From Apus apus (Eukaryota; Chordata; Aves; Apodiformes; Apodidae): a stretch of 64,000 nt of DNA. The translations under genes were made by a program, and so were the position numbers. Numbering within the stretch: position 1 is the first letter of the stretch; each line of letters begins with the position of its first letter. This document shows positions 14,268-27,883 of this stretch, in pieces. Under the pieces are notes generated by a model, which made no database searches, was not told where the DNA came from, and saw only the letters and a program-made list of their open reading frames with translations. The DNA lies in contig NC_067285.1 of NCBI RefSeq assembly GCF_020740795.1, positions 17,972,001 to 18,036,000 of the forward strand, read 5' to 3'.

Positions 14268-17200
14268 GTTGTTGTCTGTCTGCAAACCTAGGAGATCATT
14301 CTTTTCCTCCAAAGTCTCCATCTGACGGCAAAGGGCAATATCAATACAACATTCAAAATTTGCAGCCAGCTGCCTCAGGATTTTTTAGCCCAAGGGAAAC
14401 TTCAACACAAATATGCTGATTGTAGTCATGTGCTGAAAAAAATATGACAAGCCATTCAGATTAGAAATACATTCAAATGTCACGGAGTTTTGCATCCCTG
14501 CATGCATTACTTTGCTATCATGCTATTTACATATTTAATAATACTCTAAAATTTACCAGGCATCTAGAAATTAAAATGGAAATGCATGTGGGCTTGCAAG
14601 ACAACTTCAGACTAGCTGACCTGTTCTAATGTTATGACAATGGATAAGAACACAATAGAAAAAAAAAATAATTAACAACTTCAAAAAAACCCAAGTTTCA
14701 AGTATTAGGTGAAAATCACAAAGGTTCAAAGACTAATCACAGAACCTGTGTTTCCTTAAGCATATGGTTTGACAAACATATTTATAAGCAATGTGAACAT
14801 GGCACTTTTTTTCCTGCTAAGCCTGTAATTAAAAATACAACTTAGCACACAAACTCACATCAGTAATATAAAGCAGAGAAAATATCTCAGGCACCACGTG
14901 TTCCATCTGCACAGCTTGCTGGCTTCAACAGCACTCAAAATACAATGAACTCTGACAAGTCAACTGAGAGTAATTGCTCCTTGCACAGCTCTGAACAAGT
15001 AAGGACAAATATTTAGACGTGGTCATCAGCAAAAAAAAACCCAACAAGCAACTAAAAAAAATATCAAAACCAACTAACAAACCCCTGAAAGGGAAATGAG
15101 TTATTTAAATTACACTAGAAATATGAAAACGAAACTCCTATTTTGGTGTTTCACTTCTGTGCACTTGATCTGAACAGATATTACCCTGAGTGTTGAAGGC
15201 ATTGTATACATTGCAATAAATATGTTTTATGCTTTTGTAAAAGCATAAAGAGTGGATTCATCAAAGATGTTTTCTCAGCATCTAGAGGCCAGAGGACTCT
15301 GGGTTGGAGATAAACAGCCCTAATGTGTTTTTAGCTGGCTGCATTTCTCAAGTATTGATTTCTGTATTTAGGTCTTCCTAATTTTATTTTTTTTCTAAAA
15401 AACTAACAGTATCTATCAGAACAGTCTTTAATTTTAACTATTAGTGCAAGTATTACAGTGGACATTAAATTAATTTAAGTATTAAAAAAATCAGAATATT
15501 CCTGTTTTACTTGTAAAAGCTCTTACTGGTATACTCCTTCCACCTTATTAATTCTGCTTTTACATATGACCTCCCAGTCTCAATGAATATGGTCTTGTTT
15601 GACTTTACACACTTCTACAGATTTTGAGATTTTTATTTTCATCATCAGATATGTCACAGGTCTGTGAATTTTGTTTCAAGACTTGCTCTTTTTTTAAATT
15701 TTAAAATGCTTGCACAATTAGTGACAAAAAGAGGGAGCATGATTTATACACCCAAGATACAAACATTAGTTGAGGTTGCAGTGCTAATGGAAACAGTTCT
15801 CTAAACAATTTAATTTTATATAACTGAAACCCTAGTGCAAATAATCCACTTGGTGGGAAAGCCTGTTCATTGCATATTCACAAACTATAGAAAGTTCCTG
15901 TGGAATCACAATAAGGACATTTTTTTTTTTTGCTTTAGTGTACACCAGGAAACATACTGCCTTGTGGCTAGTTCCACCTGACCCCCTTCTTCAGCTGGAC
16001 CACTGTAAATGTGGTAGACTGTGAAAGGAGAGGGCTAAAAACTTGACCAGTGAAGAGCTCTTGTTAGACTTCTGTCCCTACAGCTCAGACTGTAAGCAGA
16101 AATAAAATCTTCACTAAAATACTCTGTATTCCTGTGCTCTGTGTACTCACAAATATTAAAAACATAAATAAATAAAAATAAATTTTAAAAGCCCCCTAAA
16201 AAGCATGTATTTTAAAACTATTTACCCACTCGTACATTATTTGTGCTTTTTTTTTTTCTTTTCTTTTTTTTTTTTTTTTTTTTTCCTTTCATTTCCCTAG
16301 AAGCAATTGGTAAATCTACAATAACTGAGCAAAAGACTGGTTTTGGTCTGAAGTATGCATCAAAGTATGACAAACTGCAAAATATCGTACTCATTCAATT
16401 TATCCCTCAAAATATTTTTCAAATAAAGGGTGCAGAAATGTATTTCTATTAAATTCCTTATTTCAGTTACCAGCTTGTGAGCAAGAAAACTGATATTCAA
16501 TACTTTCTCCCGTATGGACTTTCCCCAAAATCAACTGAAGAAATGAACATTTAACAGAATGCCCTTGAGATACTACTCCATGGAGGACATGGGGTATGAG
16601 TCATATGCTTCTTTCAGCTATTTCCACAGCTTGAAGGCCTGTCAGCCTAGCTGGTTGGTAAGTGGAAAAACATTAGTGTGGCAAGTAGGAAACACAAAAG
16701 CCACTGATTGATGATTTGCTTTGTGTTTTTGGAGGGCCAGTATTCCCAAAAATGTCTTTTTTTAAAGAAGCCCACAGTATCTTCTAGCCAGAATCCCTCT
16801 GGAACCAGAACAGGGAGATGTCATGGAACACTTTAATTACAAACATTTCTCATCTTGGTTGCTTCTAAGAATAAAGTTATAAATACAAGTTACTCCAGTA
16901 GAGCACTTAGAAGCATTAAAAATAAGGTGTTTTAAAGATGAGACATCTGGTAAAAGCATAAACTCACACTTCCTCAAAATTGTGTCAGAGCTTTGAAAGG
17001 ATGAAGAAGCTCTGCAGAGAGCAGAAGCAAAGAAAAGAGGAAACTGACTTTTTAAAATTTGGTTTCAGGAACATATTAAAAACCAGACACTGTAAATAAA
17101 GAAGAAATGCTAAGATTACTAAAATGTTAACTAAGACTCACATTTATTAGCTCTTACAGGTGGCAGGGTAACTAAAAAAAAAAATCCTAAAAAGAACATG

Positions 17201-18675
17201 GGCTGTCTTATGACTGCACTCCAACAGATTATCCTTAACACGTGGACACACTGGCCAGAATTATAAGTTCTTATAATGCAGAAAGTGAAGCTTTACTAAA
17301 AACACCACCACAGGCATGTCTGTCAGCACCCTGGAATGTCTCTGTGTAATGTTCCTCATGGCACAGCTTCACAATCAGTTGCAGCTGGTCGAAGGCTGTG
17401 AAACTGCCAAGGGGCTCTCCTCACCCCCACCATACTTCTTTGTACCTCCACTTTGTTGACACCAGTGACTTCAAGACAAGTTGCACCTGATCCAAACTAA
17501 AATCAAGTGGACTTTTTAAAATTAATTACTTCCTTCTCAAACTCATAATGCAAGGGAGGAGGCAGAAACGTGAAGCCAGCAAAACAGACAGACTTGTCCC
17601 TTTCCAAGGCAGTGCTGTCCTAGACTGATAGCAACTGGCTTTGGAAATGCATCCAAAGAGCATGTGCAGTGTCTACAAGAATGGTCCAGTCCTGATGAGT
17701 GATTTACTGTCTTCTGGAAATACTCTTACATTTCATGTTACAGAAGCAAAGAGAAATGCAAATATCAAACATCTCTGTGTAACTGAAACCAAATATTTTC
17801 AAATATACAAAACAAGTGTGTTAGTACAGTCATACTAGTATATACTCCAATCCCAACCACAGGGGATAAGGAGCAATGCTAGCTTGGAGAAGTCTTATTC
17901 TATTAAAGTGTAAAGTGCTCTAAATTCCAAGAGGAAGCATGCACATTTCTGCTTTACCATTTCAGGCACTCCAAGTAACTTGGATGGACTGTGGAAGTGT
18001 TTATTTAAAAAGAAACATCTGGACAGCTAGCTTGCAAATCAAGTCTTTTTTCTAGTGTTGAATTTTCCAAGAGTCATTATCAGAAGACGAGAATTTAACA
18101 TCTATCCAACCAGTAAGGAACTTATCTTGGTTTCATTGGTAATGGATCTGCCCACCAAATCCCACTTCCTTGGCAAAAACCACTGGTTTTCTTTTCTGAT
18201 CTAGCTGATTATGCTATGCATCAATCCTTTGTAAAGCTTTATTAAATGAAAGGCACCCAGCCACAGGAAATAGAGCAAAGTAAGAAAATCAGCATTATAA
18301 ATGGCATTGAAAGCCATTCTTACAGCTCAGGATAAAAAGGATGGTACCAAGTACCAAGAGACTGAAAAGCAGAGACAGTGATTTTAAATGAAATTATACA
18401 CAAATAATAGTACACCACATTTTATTAAGTATATTCAAGACATATCAAGTACCCCAGGAGCAAGCTAATAAGGCAGAGGTGGTATGAGAAGATCTGGAGA
18501 ATGCATATGCAAAGTCTCATGGTTTTCGGAGAGGTATAATATAATAATCCATCAGAAATTCTCCAATGCCCTCGCAGTTTGCTGCATGCTGGCATATTTG
18601 GAACAATTCTCAGGATGGATGGACCAAAATTGAATTTTCGAAAAGTATTAGATTAATAATTAGTTTCCACTTTAT

Positions 18676-18952
18676 GACATTAGTTAGTTTGAAACATTGT
18701 TATTAGTTACTATGAAACACTGTTATTAGTTACTCCCAACCATTGTATTTGGTTACTTTGAAACTTTGTGTCTCTGTTGCATTGAAGCATTGTATCTAGT
18801 TACAGCAAAACATTTTGTCTATCTGTAAAGAAACCTTGTGTCCAATTACATTAAACATTGTATCTAGTTACATAGCAAGACTGTATCTAGTATGTTAAAA
18901 CATTGTGTCTCGTTGCTTTGAAACATTGTAACTAGCTACCTCGAAACATTAA
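18676..18952. repeat. Degenerate minisatellite, unit about 24 bp
   Basis: Roughly a dozen diverged copies of a unit close to 'gaaacattgtatctagttac' follow one another. Recurrent 'aaacattgt' and 'tagttac' blocks are visible throughout. Copies differ by substitutions and small indels, which suggests an old array. Confidence 0.8.
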
Positions 18953-21900
18953 TTTCCCCTTTGTAACATATTCATAAATTCCACTGGAAACAGTAGCAAC
19001 ACACTGCCTTCCTGCCCTCAGCAACTTTTGTCAATATTGGCTACTTGTCTTACTATTGACCACTTGTCTTACTTTCTCTTACTAAAAGGCTACATTAAAG
19101 ACATAAGTGGTAAAATCTTCCAAAGCACTTCTTTTTTTTTTTTTCTTTTTTTCTTCATTCAAAGCCTAGGATCTGTTAAAAATAACAGGGACTTAGGGCA
19201 TTAGCAATGATTTATTTTTAGCATATTTTACATAGTGTGTTACGTCAGAAATACTCATTCTTTTGCTTGATATTTGTGTGGAATGTAAAGCCACTATTTG
19301 GTGCAATGTAAAGCCCCAGAAAAAAATATGTTGATGTGCTTCCCATCAAGATAATTAACTTCTACACATTGGAATCAGGATCCTTACATCGTATCTAGAA
19401 ATATTTGCTAATATAGGAGCTAAAATGTAGCATAGTTCTACCTTTTACAAATGACTCTTGATCACACTGTTCTGCATTCATCCAATGGTAAGAAAAACCT
19501 TAATTTAAAATAGTCATGAGAATTTTAAACAGTAATACTCTGTTTTAACACACTAGGAAGTGTGATGATTATGGAATCCCAGAATAAAGACTTATCTCAA
19601 ACTAAAAATGGATCTGCCCTCACTAAAATAGCCAAATTATCAACTGTAAAAAGCACCTTTTAATTACCTATAATGGACCTAAATTGTCTCAACAAACTTA
19701 AAATAGAGCACATCCAATGATTGCCAGATGAAGACAGAACTGTTTCATGCCAATAAGTCACCCATGATGCAGACACCCATTTCTGTACACTGTCTGCACT
19801 TTTAAGTGGATGTTCAAATTAATTTGGTGAAGAAAATTTAGAAATACAGACACCATCTCATTCAACTCTTTTTTAAATGCTAGGCCATGTATGGGTACAG
19901 CATATAATCACTTATGCACACACTTCGATTTTATATAAAATATGTTAAGAAAAAGCCTAAATAGTGAACTGTCTTCTATTGTTTCATTCCAAAAGGAAAC
20001 AACATGTTCATCTGTCAACATGTTTTTGGAAACAACTGTTCACCATTACAGCAAGTGATTCAGCTAGTGTAGAAAGTAGCATCTTCAGGAAAAACAAAAC
20101 AAAACAAAACAACAACAACAAACAACACACAACAAAGCACTGAATATCATGGCAAGATTCTCACTCTCTGGTGCAGAGGAAAAAACTACCCAACCAAAAT
20201 CAACTGAACGGCCTTTCAATGAAAAGAAGGACCACAGCGAGCCACTTGCTAGAAAACCCACACCTTTCAACAGAGAAGTTCCTCCTTCCAGTCAGAGCTC
20301 CCAAACTTGTCTTTTGAAAAGCCCGTGTCAGCAATGGTTCATAATTCAACTCTGACCCTTACCTCCATGAGACCATTTAAATAGCACTGCCAAGACCTCC
20401 CAGGCTTCACTAGCTCCCAGAGGCAGCTGCTGAGCTCTACAATCTCTTCTAGAAGTGGATCAAGGTTATATAATCTTTTTCACCTGCTGTGAAGGACCAT
20501 TCCCACTCACCTTCCTGCACCCTGCCTGGAGTTCACCCTGCAGACTGCATCAGTGCCTTGCAGGTACTAGCATCACCACCTCTTTGGGTACTGAAAAGAA
20601 GAAATTACATTCAGAGTAGATCCTCCATGAGAAGGTCTGCCAAATCACTCAGTGCTGTATTTTACACCACAAAATTGAGCTTTATTTTAATCTACATAAA
20701 ATTTGAGTGGCAGAAGGGTCTGTTTTCCCACAGTTAAAAACAAAAACAAAAACAAAACCAAAAACAATTATTTGAAGATTTTTAAAATTGTTCTGCAAAT
20801 ATTCAGATGGCTGCAGTTAGTTAAATATCTACTACTTAAATATCACTGGCTAGCTATCATCTAGGGGCAGCTTTCCTTTTGCTGATACAGATACAAACAT
20901 TACTGCATTAAGAAGCTACATCAATAAAGTTAATTTGCTACTGGCTTGCTAAGATTCTGATAAACCACTATAATGCAGATAACATCCAACATGACACAAT
21001 GCAAGAAACTGACTCACTCCCTATGAAAAATATGAATGTAGGACCTGTAGACTTTTCCCATTGCTTCAGAGCATGAAGGATACCTCTGACCTTCACCCAT
21101 CTTCTCATTCATTTTTACGCAGACTATTTTGAAGTCAAGATCTAGAATGTTCATGTTATTACAAATAACCCTATGCATATGTGCTGTACACATAGGCGAT
21201 GGCTCACTACCAGATTTATTTATATGCTCTATCAGATACCAGACACTTCTAAGAGACTGTCCTGAAAAACAGACTGGAAATATTGAACATTGAAACATGC
21301 ATCTGTGAACTGATTATAGTTCTTTCTCTTGTGGTTTCTTGTGTCAAACAAAACCACAATTCCTCCATCTCCTTTGTTTGGTAACAGCATTCAGTATCAG
21401 CAAAAAAAGGATTTTTAACATAATGAATAAATTATATTAGAAAGTCTTGGATTGCAAGCAATATCCTTTTTAGGCAGTCACTGAAATATCCTTATGCAAC
21501 ACAGAACAGCATCTTTCCAGTGACCCACTAAAAGGAAGTTTTAGCCATCCATGGTGCAGAGAAACAGGGACATTTCCTTCCATTAGGAAATCCACAGCAA
21601 TCCCTCATCAGATTTGGGTACTAGGGCACAGTAAGACACAAGAGGACAGAAATAAAAGAAATAGCTGTTATATAATTTGTTCTTTGATGATTCAGCTGGA
21701 ACACCAAAAAGAGAGATACCTGCAATATGTAACATCATGATAAAACTGACTTCACCCATGAAGACAAGAAGCTGTGTTGCCAAGGGAAACAAATGAGGCT
21801 AGGATCAGCAGAGGTCTGCAACACTTCATAGACTTCCAAGAAATAAAGCAAGCTTGACTCCTTGCAAATCCTCAAGTTTCACAGATTTTTCTGCCTCTAG

Positions 21901-23854
21901 CCCTTTTTCTCTCAGAGGCACAATCCCACTAGGATAGAAGTTTCTGTTCTTCCTATAAAAAGTAATGATTTTTCTGGCAATATTTAGTACTTAATTTTAG
22001 AACACTTTTAGACTACATAACCTCTAATATGGACATTTGTTAATTGGGTAACTGGTTACAACAGTCAATTTCTGTTTCTATCTGGTGAAAATTTATTCTG
22101 TCTTACTTAATATGGTTCATAATGCAGGTGAGAAAAAGAATTAAATTCCATTTATATTTCTGACACAAAAACATCATCGTTCATCTGAAGTCTACTAAAT
22201 TGTCTATAAAGAATGATGCTTGTTTTGTGGCCTCAAAACTAGGAAAAATAATTTGTAGCATTAGTTCAATGAATTCTGACTATTTTATACACTAAGCAAG
22301 CAAATTGCAGGTAAAAAGCTGATAGTGGTATTACCTACAGGGTGGAGCATGGTCAGCTAGTACAAAACCCAAAAAACTACTAGTTAATCTGGCATGTTTC
22401 TGCAGCACTATGCCTATATTAAGGTAATACAATTAGTTGATTTCACAGTGAAGTGACCTTCTCTACCCTAGATGATTCAGGATGTCTCATGGTATGAGCA
22501 GATGGGGAAAAACCAGGAATTCTGGTTCTACAAGAAGACCTTAGTATGGTTTAGATATTTTTTTCTACTTGGATAGTTATAAAATGTAGTTTCTCTTTGT
22601 AAGTTTATTAAGTTGGCAATGGTAAGCTCATGTTTTATAATCTCACTGATTGTAACACAGTTCTCAGGGTTGTTTGAAAGTCAGTTGGACATCCAGAATG
22701 TCAAAGCTGAGCACAATGATTTGTGGCTAACATTTTATATGCTTGCAGACCAACAGGCCCCTGGTGAAGCTGTGCACAGACTACCTCCAAGTCCATTTCC
22801 AAATTATTTGCTTCACCCTCAGGATGAGTCTAATGATCTTTGTGGCCTATCCAAGATCCTTTCTGTGTCAATGGAGAGAGCTAGAAATCTCTGAAAGTCT
22901 TTTGACAGTGGTTCTGAGATGCTAAAAAAAGATGATAGATTGTACTTTGATAGTGCAGTGAGCCCACGGCTTCCCTAACGTTGTGCGCTGAAATGTGAGT
23001 TATCTAGAGCTGCCAGCAGGAAGTGGTAGGCAACAAGTTGTGTCTGAGCAGATGTCCGACTCCCAGCATTACCATGAGGTAATTACCATGAGGTGTCATT
23101 ATCTATGTGAGATTGAAAATGCTGGATTCTTATGAGAGATGCCTATGAAACAACAGTACCGAGCAACTACACAGGGATCATTCAGGAACTGCACAGACAA
23201 GATAATTTGCTTTCATGGACAGATACTTCTATTTATAATGGAAAGTATGACCAGAAAATGCATTTTCTGTCATGACAATCTAAATGTTAAATATTGAATA
23301 AAATGATACAGACAAAGACTTCCATTATGAGGCAAAAAACTAAGTTTCAGAACACAAACTGGAAATGTAACCTTTGATAAAGAAATAAAATCTCAGGAGT
23401 CAGATAAGAACAGAAGAACAACAACAATAACAAAACAAAACCACTAAGGATACAAATGAGGCAAACACACAACAAATATTTATTTTTATACAGCGTTTAA
23501 CTCAGTGTCTTCATGTGTAAGTCACCTTGTCACTCTTTCAGCAGCTGAATATTTCACAACACCCCTCATCTTGTGCTATACTCTTCCTCAGCTTAGTGAT
23601 TAAGTTCCAGGAAATGCCATAAGGCCTGACCTTGAGCGTGTTTTATGCATATAAAGAAATCTACATGAGAAATTCCTTCACAGTATTCCCATAGCAATAT
23701 CATTAATACACGTGACTGAAGGACTGTTCAAGACACCGAAGCCTATTTTTAAACATAATGCTACAAAATATCCTGTCTGCACTTGCAGCTATTTAAAAAA
23801 CTATTAAAAAACATAACCGTAAGAGTTATACCTACATAATTGTATTATGTAGGT

Positions 23855-23857
23855 GTG

Positions 23858-23902
<45 letters not shown>
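23855..23902. repeat. Compound TA / TATG microsatellite
   Basis: About twelve TA dinucleotides are followed by five to six TATG tetranucleotides, in the presumed 5' intron of STAMBPL1. Confidence 0.9.
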
Positions 23903-24779
23903 TTGTGAGTATAATGTTTCCTGCACTCTCCTGCGATCTATAAAACTTTGGATTTGTCAACTCTGGCCTTTGGTTTAGTTATTCATATCTTTAGCACTTA
24001 GACATGCAATATACTTGGAAGAAATACATTTAGCAAGTCAGAAAACCCAGCTGTTACAGAATAACACAATATATAGCCTCAGCAACAATCACAATAACAA
24101 ACCTGGACTCCATTCTCCTAGGAATATTTCATGAAATTATGGGTCTGTATGCCATTTTCTAGAACATAATGGTCTAATGCAATTTATTAAATATACACTA
24201 ACTACAGCTATAATCAGTCAGCCACTTGACTAGCCTTCAACGATGAGAAAACCCACTTCTGGGAAGACAGAACCTTCTCAAAGCTGGTCTTCACCTGAGG
24301 AATGAGCACCCTGGAAACTACAGTCCATCTGAGACCTCATAATCTCACCACTTTCCACTCTAAGGAGAAGCTGTGTACTTTTCTACTCATGACTTCTCAG
24401 AAGCATTCAGAACCATGCATAAATTACATATAAACATTTCCAAACCAAAAGGAACTCCCTCAGAAGACACTTTTTTGCCACCCTTCTGGAACAGGACAGT
24501 TTATCCGTATGAGAACAGAATTTCGCTCTTCAGTGCATTTCAGAGACACGACGAAGGTCAGAATAAGGTACATGGGCAGAAATAGCTTGTAAGAAAGTTA
24601 CTGATGCCCAGCGAACACTTTTTTTTTTTTTTTTTTTTACGTTCACTTTCTATTCCAACAACAACCTTTTACGTGTATATGTAAATTAATTAAAAATTAA
24701 GTGCTGTTACAAGTTTGATTTTTTTCTCCAAAGCCCGATAATCTTCTGAACTCCATTCCCCACCGTCCTGTCATCTCCT

Positions 24780-25650
24780 GTTTTTGCAGCCGCAGTGACA
24801 GCAGCAGCTGTCCGAGCACCCAGAAGTTGCAGGTGACACCACGCTGCACCCACGCTCCGAGTGCTGCTCCCTCTCTCCTCCTCGGCCCGAGGCGCCCCTC
24901 TGGAAGCTGCTAACGCCTCGAGTTCCGCCCTGTCTGGAGGAGGGCGATTTCTGACAGGCCTCCCGGCAGCGCAGCACCTGACACCCGGGGCGGGGACGGG
25001 CACCGGGAGCATTCCCAGGGCAGGAGAGCTGGTAGAGCTCGGACCGGCCTCAGTTCCAGCCGCCTCCCGGCCGCTGCAGAGGCAGCGCACGGCACCGGGA
25101 CCCCTTTCTTCCTCTGCCCGCAGGGGCCCCTGGCGCAAAGCAGCGGGACGGCAGCGCCCACCCAGCCTCTTGCCCGCGCTCCCACACCGGGGAAGGCGAC
25201 GGCTGCTTACCGGGTCTCGCATCCGTGTGAACGGCCCGGCGGCCGGTGCTGGAGACAAAGGGAAGAGCGCCTGCCCCGCCGCAGCGGAGAGGCAGGAGCG
25301 GCGGGGCGGCCGGGGCCTCTGCCGCCCGGCCTCGCTCCGCCGGCACTGGGTGCTCTGGGCGCCCTGCGCAGGAGCGGCGGGCGGGGCGGCAGGTGCTGGC
25401 GGCGGCGCGGAGAGGAGCCGGCCGAGCCGGGCGGGGCCGGGCCGAGCCGAGCCGAGCCGAGCGTCTTGCGCCGCCGCAGCCGGCGCAGGTTACGGTACGG
25501 AGCGAAGGGAGGAGCCTTGCGCGGCGCCGGGGCCGCGCTCCGCTCTGCGCCGCTGGGGCTGCACGGGGGCGGGGGGGGAGCGGGGCGAGCGCGGGAGGTG
25601 CCGTGCGTGAGCGGGGCGGCCCGGCCACAAGGGGGTGTCCGCGACTGATC
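24780..25650. promoter_or_regulatory. CpG island, likely STAMBPL1 promoter and possibly bidirectional
   Basis: This is the only strongly GC- and CpG-rich block of the window. Composition changes abruptly from AT-rich at 24760 to GC-rich and decays after 25650. It holds GC-box-like runs (for example near 25570-25580) and a short GAGCC tandem at 25436-25461. ORFs here are composition artefacts. On the minus strand, ACCCG|GTAAGC at 25211/25210 is a good splice donor, which fits a non-coding first exon of STAMBPL1. On the plus strand, GTGAGC near 25606 could serve a divergent transcript. Confidence 0.75.
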
Positions 25651-27200
25651 CGGCCTGTGTCCCCTCCCCGTTTCCCGAGGGGCTGGTGTCAGTCCAGCCA
25701 TCGCCTAAGGAAGTCCCTACCTGCTCGCAGGCCTCACCTGGGCTGATCCGCACCTGGGATGCGGTTAGCGGAGGGGAAAGATGGTTAGCACCATTGCTGG
25801 GGAAGGTGTCTGTGGGTACGGAGGAAGGTTTAAAAGAGGGTGCAGTGGTCAGTGTGGGACTTCGGTACCTGGGAAGAGGGATTGCTGGAGGGGAGAGGAC
25901 TCTGCCCCCTAAGGCAGGAGAGCTAGGGGGTTTTGGTAGGAAGAGAAGTGGTCAGCCTGGGTTTCTGAGGAGGCCATGCCATGGGGCTGAGGGCTGGCCC
26001 AGGTTTCTGCTCGGAATGTCTAGTCAATACAGGCAAATCCTCTGTTAGATCAGAGGTGATGTTAGGTTGAATATTAGGCTGATTTTCATTTTCAGTATGG
26101 AAGAAATAGCGTGTTGTGTTCTTTCCCAAGCAGTGTTGGTCACTAACCTGAATGCTTTCCGGTAAGTTCTTGGTAGGTGTGTCGGTGGCTAGTTCTTTTT
26201 GTACAGCTCAGAAAGGCCCTCTAGAGAAGTTTGAACTGGATGTACTGGAATGCACCTTGGTGACTGCTTCCAAGCTGAGTGAACTTAACCTCACACCTGT
26301 GTCTACACAGCAAGGTTTTGAGAAACTGCTAGATCCGACTTGATGCATCTTCCCAGAAAGGGCATTCACCAGCATATGCCCATGGCTTTCTTCAGTTGAG
26401 CAGAGCCATGTTTTCTGGTTCGTGGTTAGCCCTGATTCTGTGGCATGTGAAAGGCACCTCCTGGTGAGGATAGGAGGAATTTGATGTTTCTTTGTTTTCC
26501 CTCTTCTCCATCGCATGTTTTGCGCAGTGTCATACTGTCAGGTTCATCATTTACATCTCATCTGAATGTCAGGTGGTGCTGCACAAGTGTGAGTGGGAGC
26601 AGAAGTGAAGGGCTTTGCTACCAGACAGTTAGAAGAGCTCCTTGCCTCCTCTTCACCTAAGCTGGAATTCTTGGTGCTGCTCTGCCTCCTTTCAGACCCA
26701 GAGCTTATGTTTGTATTGGGCACAATGTTTGATGTGCATATGCCAGGTCTGCCTTGCTGCATTGCAGAGGTTGGCCTGGTCTGTTCTGGGTTCTCTGGAG
26801 TGGTCTGGACATGGGTTTATAAGTAAATTGGTGTAAGAGTAGCCACTTTGAAATCTCTGTATCTTGGACTGTGAACTGCTCCGTAAGTTGTAAGCTCAGT
26901 TCTCAGTGGTACCACAGGCTGCTAGACAAAATGTGTCATCACCATAGCATATTTTCTAGATTGCATGAGACAAACATGTTTTGCTTATATATTGATGTCT
27001 ATTTCCCAAATTATCATCAGATGGGTTTCATTAGCGACAAGTGTTGACTGACGAATCTGGGCTTAAGCCCTCATTCAGAAACACTCACAGTGCCTGAGCT
27101 CCCCTGCCTTGGCCTGTGATGGTGAAACCTTTGATGTGATCATTCACCACCTGAATTAATCTTCTAGGTTAGCAGGTGGGATGCATTAACATGGTGAACT
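25651..27200. other. Flank between the CpG island and lipase copy A; one exon-like segment
   Basis: No known protein domain was recognised. A 66 bp segment at 26096-26161 has a good acceptor (ttttcag), an ATG at its second base, an open frame, and a strong donor (G|GTAAGTT). It is described under findings. The remainder shows only short chance ORFs. Confidence 0.4.
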
Positions 27201-27883
27201 GAGAAGCCAGAAAAAACGTGAAAGAACTACTTTACTGAAGATGATTTAATTTAAACAAAGATCAGTAACTGCAGATAAATAAGTATGTCCAATTTTGGGG
27301 ACGGCTTCACGGGAGATCTCTGTCTCAGGTGAATTATGGGATGTATTGATCTCCAAGAGAGGACAAAGGGAAATCTTAGTTGTAGCAAAATATGTTCTAT
27401 GGAAGCTACAATTTTCCAAAATTAAGTGTTCCTTCTAATATGATAGTATTTTCAGCAGTCATACCTGTGTACTTCAGATTCCACAGAGAGACTCCAATCA
27501 CCAGAATACTACCAACTCCGGGGGGGTGGAAAAAAACAAACAAAAACCCAAACCGAGAAAACCCCCTACAAACCAATCTACGGTGGTTTGTAAGACCCTA
27601 TACCAATCCCTATACCCATATTCCACGGCTAAAATGTAATCTTTGGGTTTTTATTGAATGAAGGAGTTTCCTGTGTGAAACTTTAAGGCTGGTTTGTCAT
27701 TGCTTGCTGGAAGACAACAGTCAAAGTAAGATCATGTAAAACCTCAAAATGTGAGGTAAGGAGGAAAAAACAAGTGCAGAGAAATACCTAGACTGGTGTC
27801 CATTGTATGTGTCTGTGCGTTTATCACCGTTACTGCCCAATGCCTGAGGTTTTACTGAGCGAACTGACACTGTGCATGTGGTT

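Larger units (their letters stand above)
14322..24779 (-). other. Long 5' intron or leader region of STAMBPL1, no coding feature recognised
   Basis: The 10.4 kb between the first coding exon and the CpG island carries only short chance ORFs that match nothing I know. Simple sequence includes a T-run at 16250-16285, a degenerate minisatellite at 18676-18952, A/C-rich runs at 20092-20133 and 20738-20766, a TA/TATG microsatellite at 23855-23902 and a T-run at 24619-24638. A 5' non-coding exon at the CpG island with a good minus-strand donor (25211/25210) makes it likely that this whole interval is intron. Confidence 0.55.

Noticed and set aside
22613..22894. 93-codon plus-strand ORF in the STAMBPL1 leader region
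   Set aside because: No recognisable family, no splice support and no repeat of it elsewhere in the window. Length is compatible with chance.
24861..25746. Several long open frames on both strands in the GC-rich block (up to 249 codons)
   Set aside because: They overlap in all frames, are Ala/Gly/Arg/Pro-rich, resemble no family and coincide with the CpG island. They are composition artefacts.
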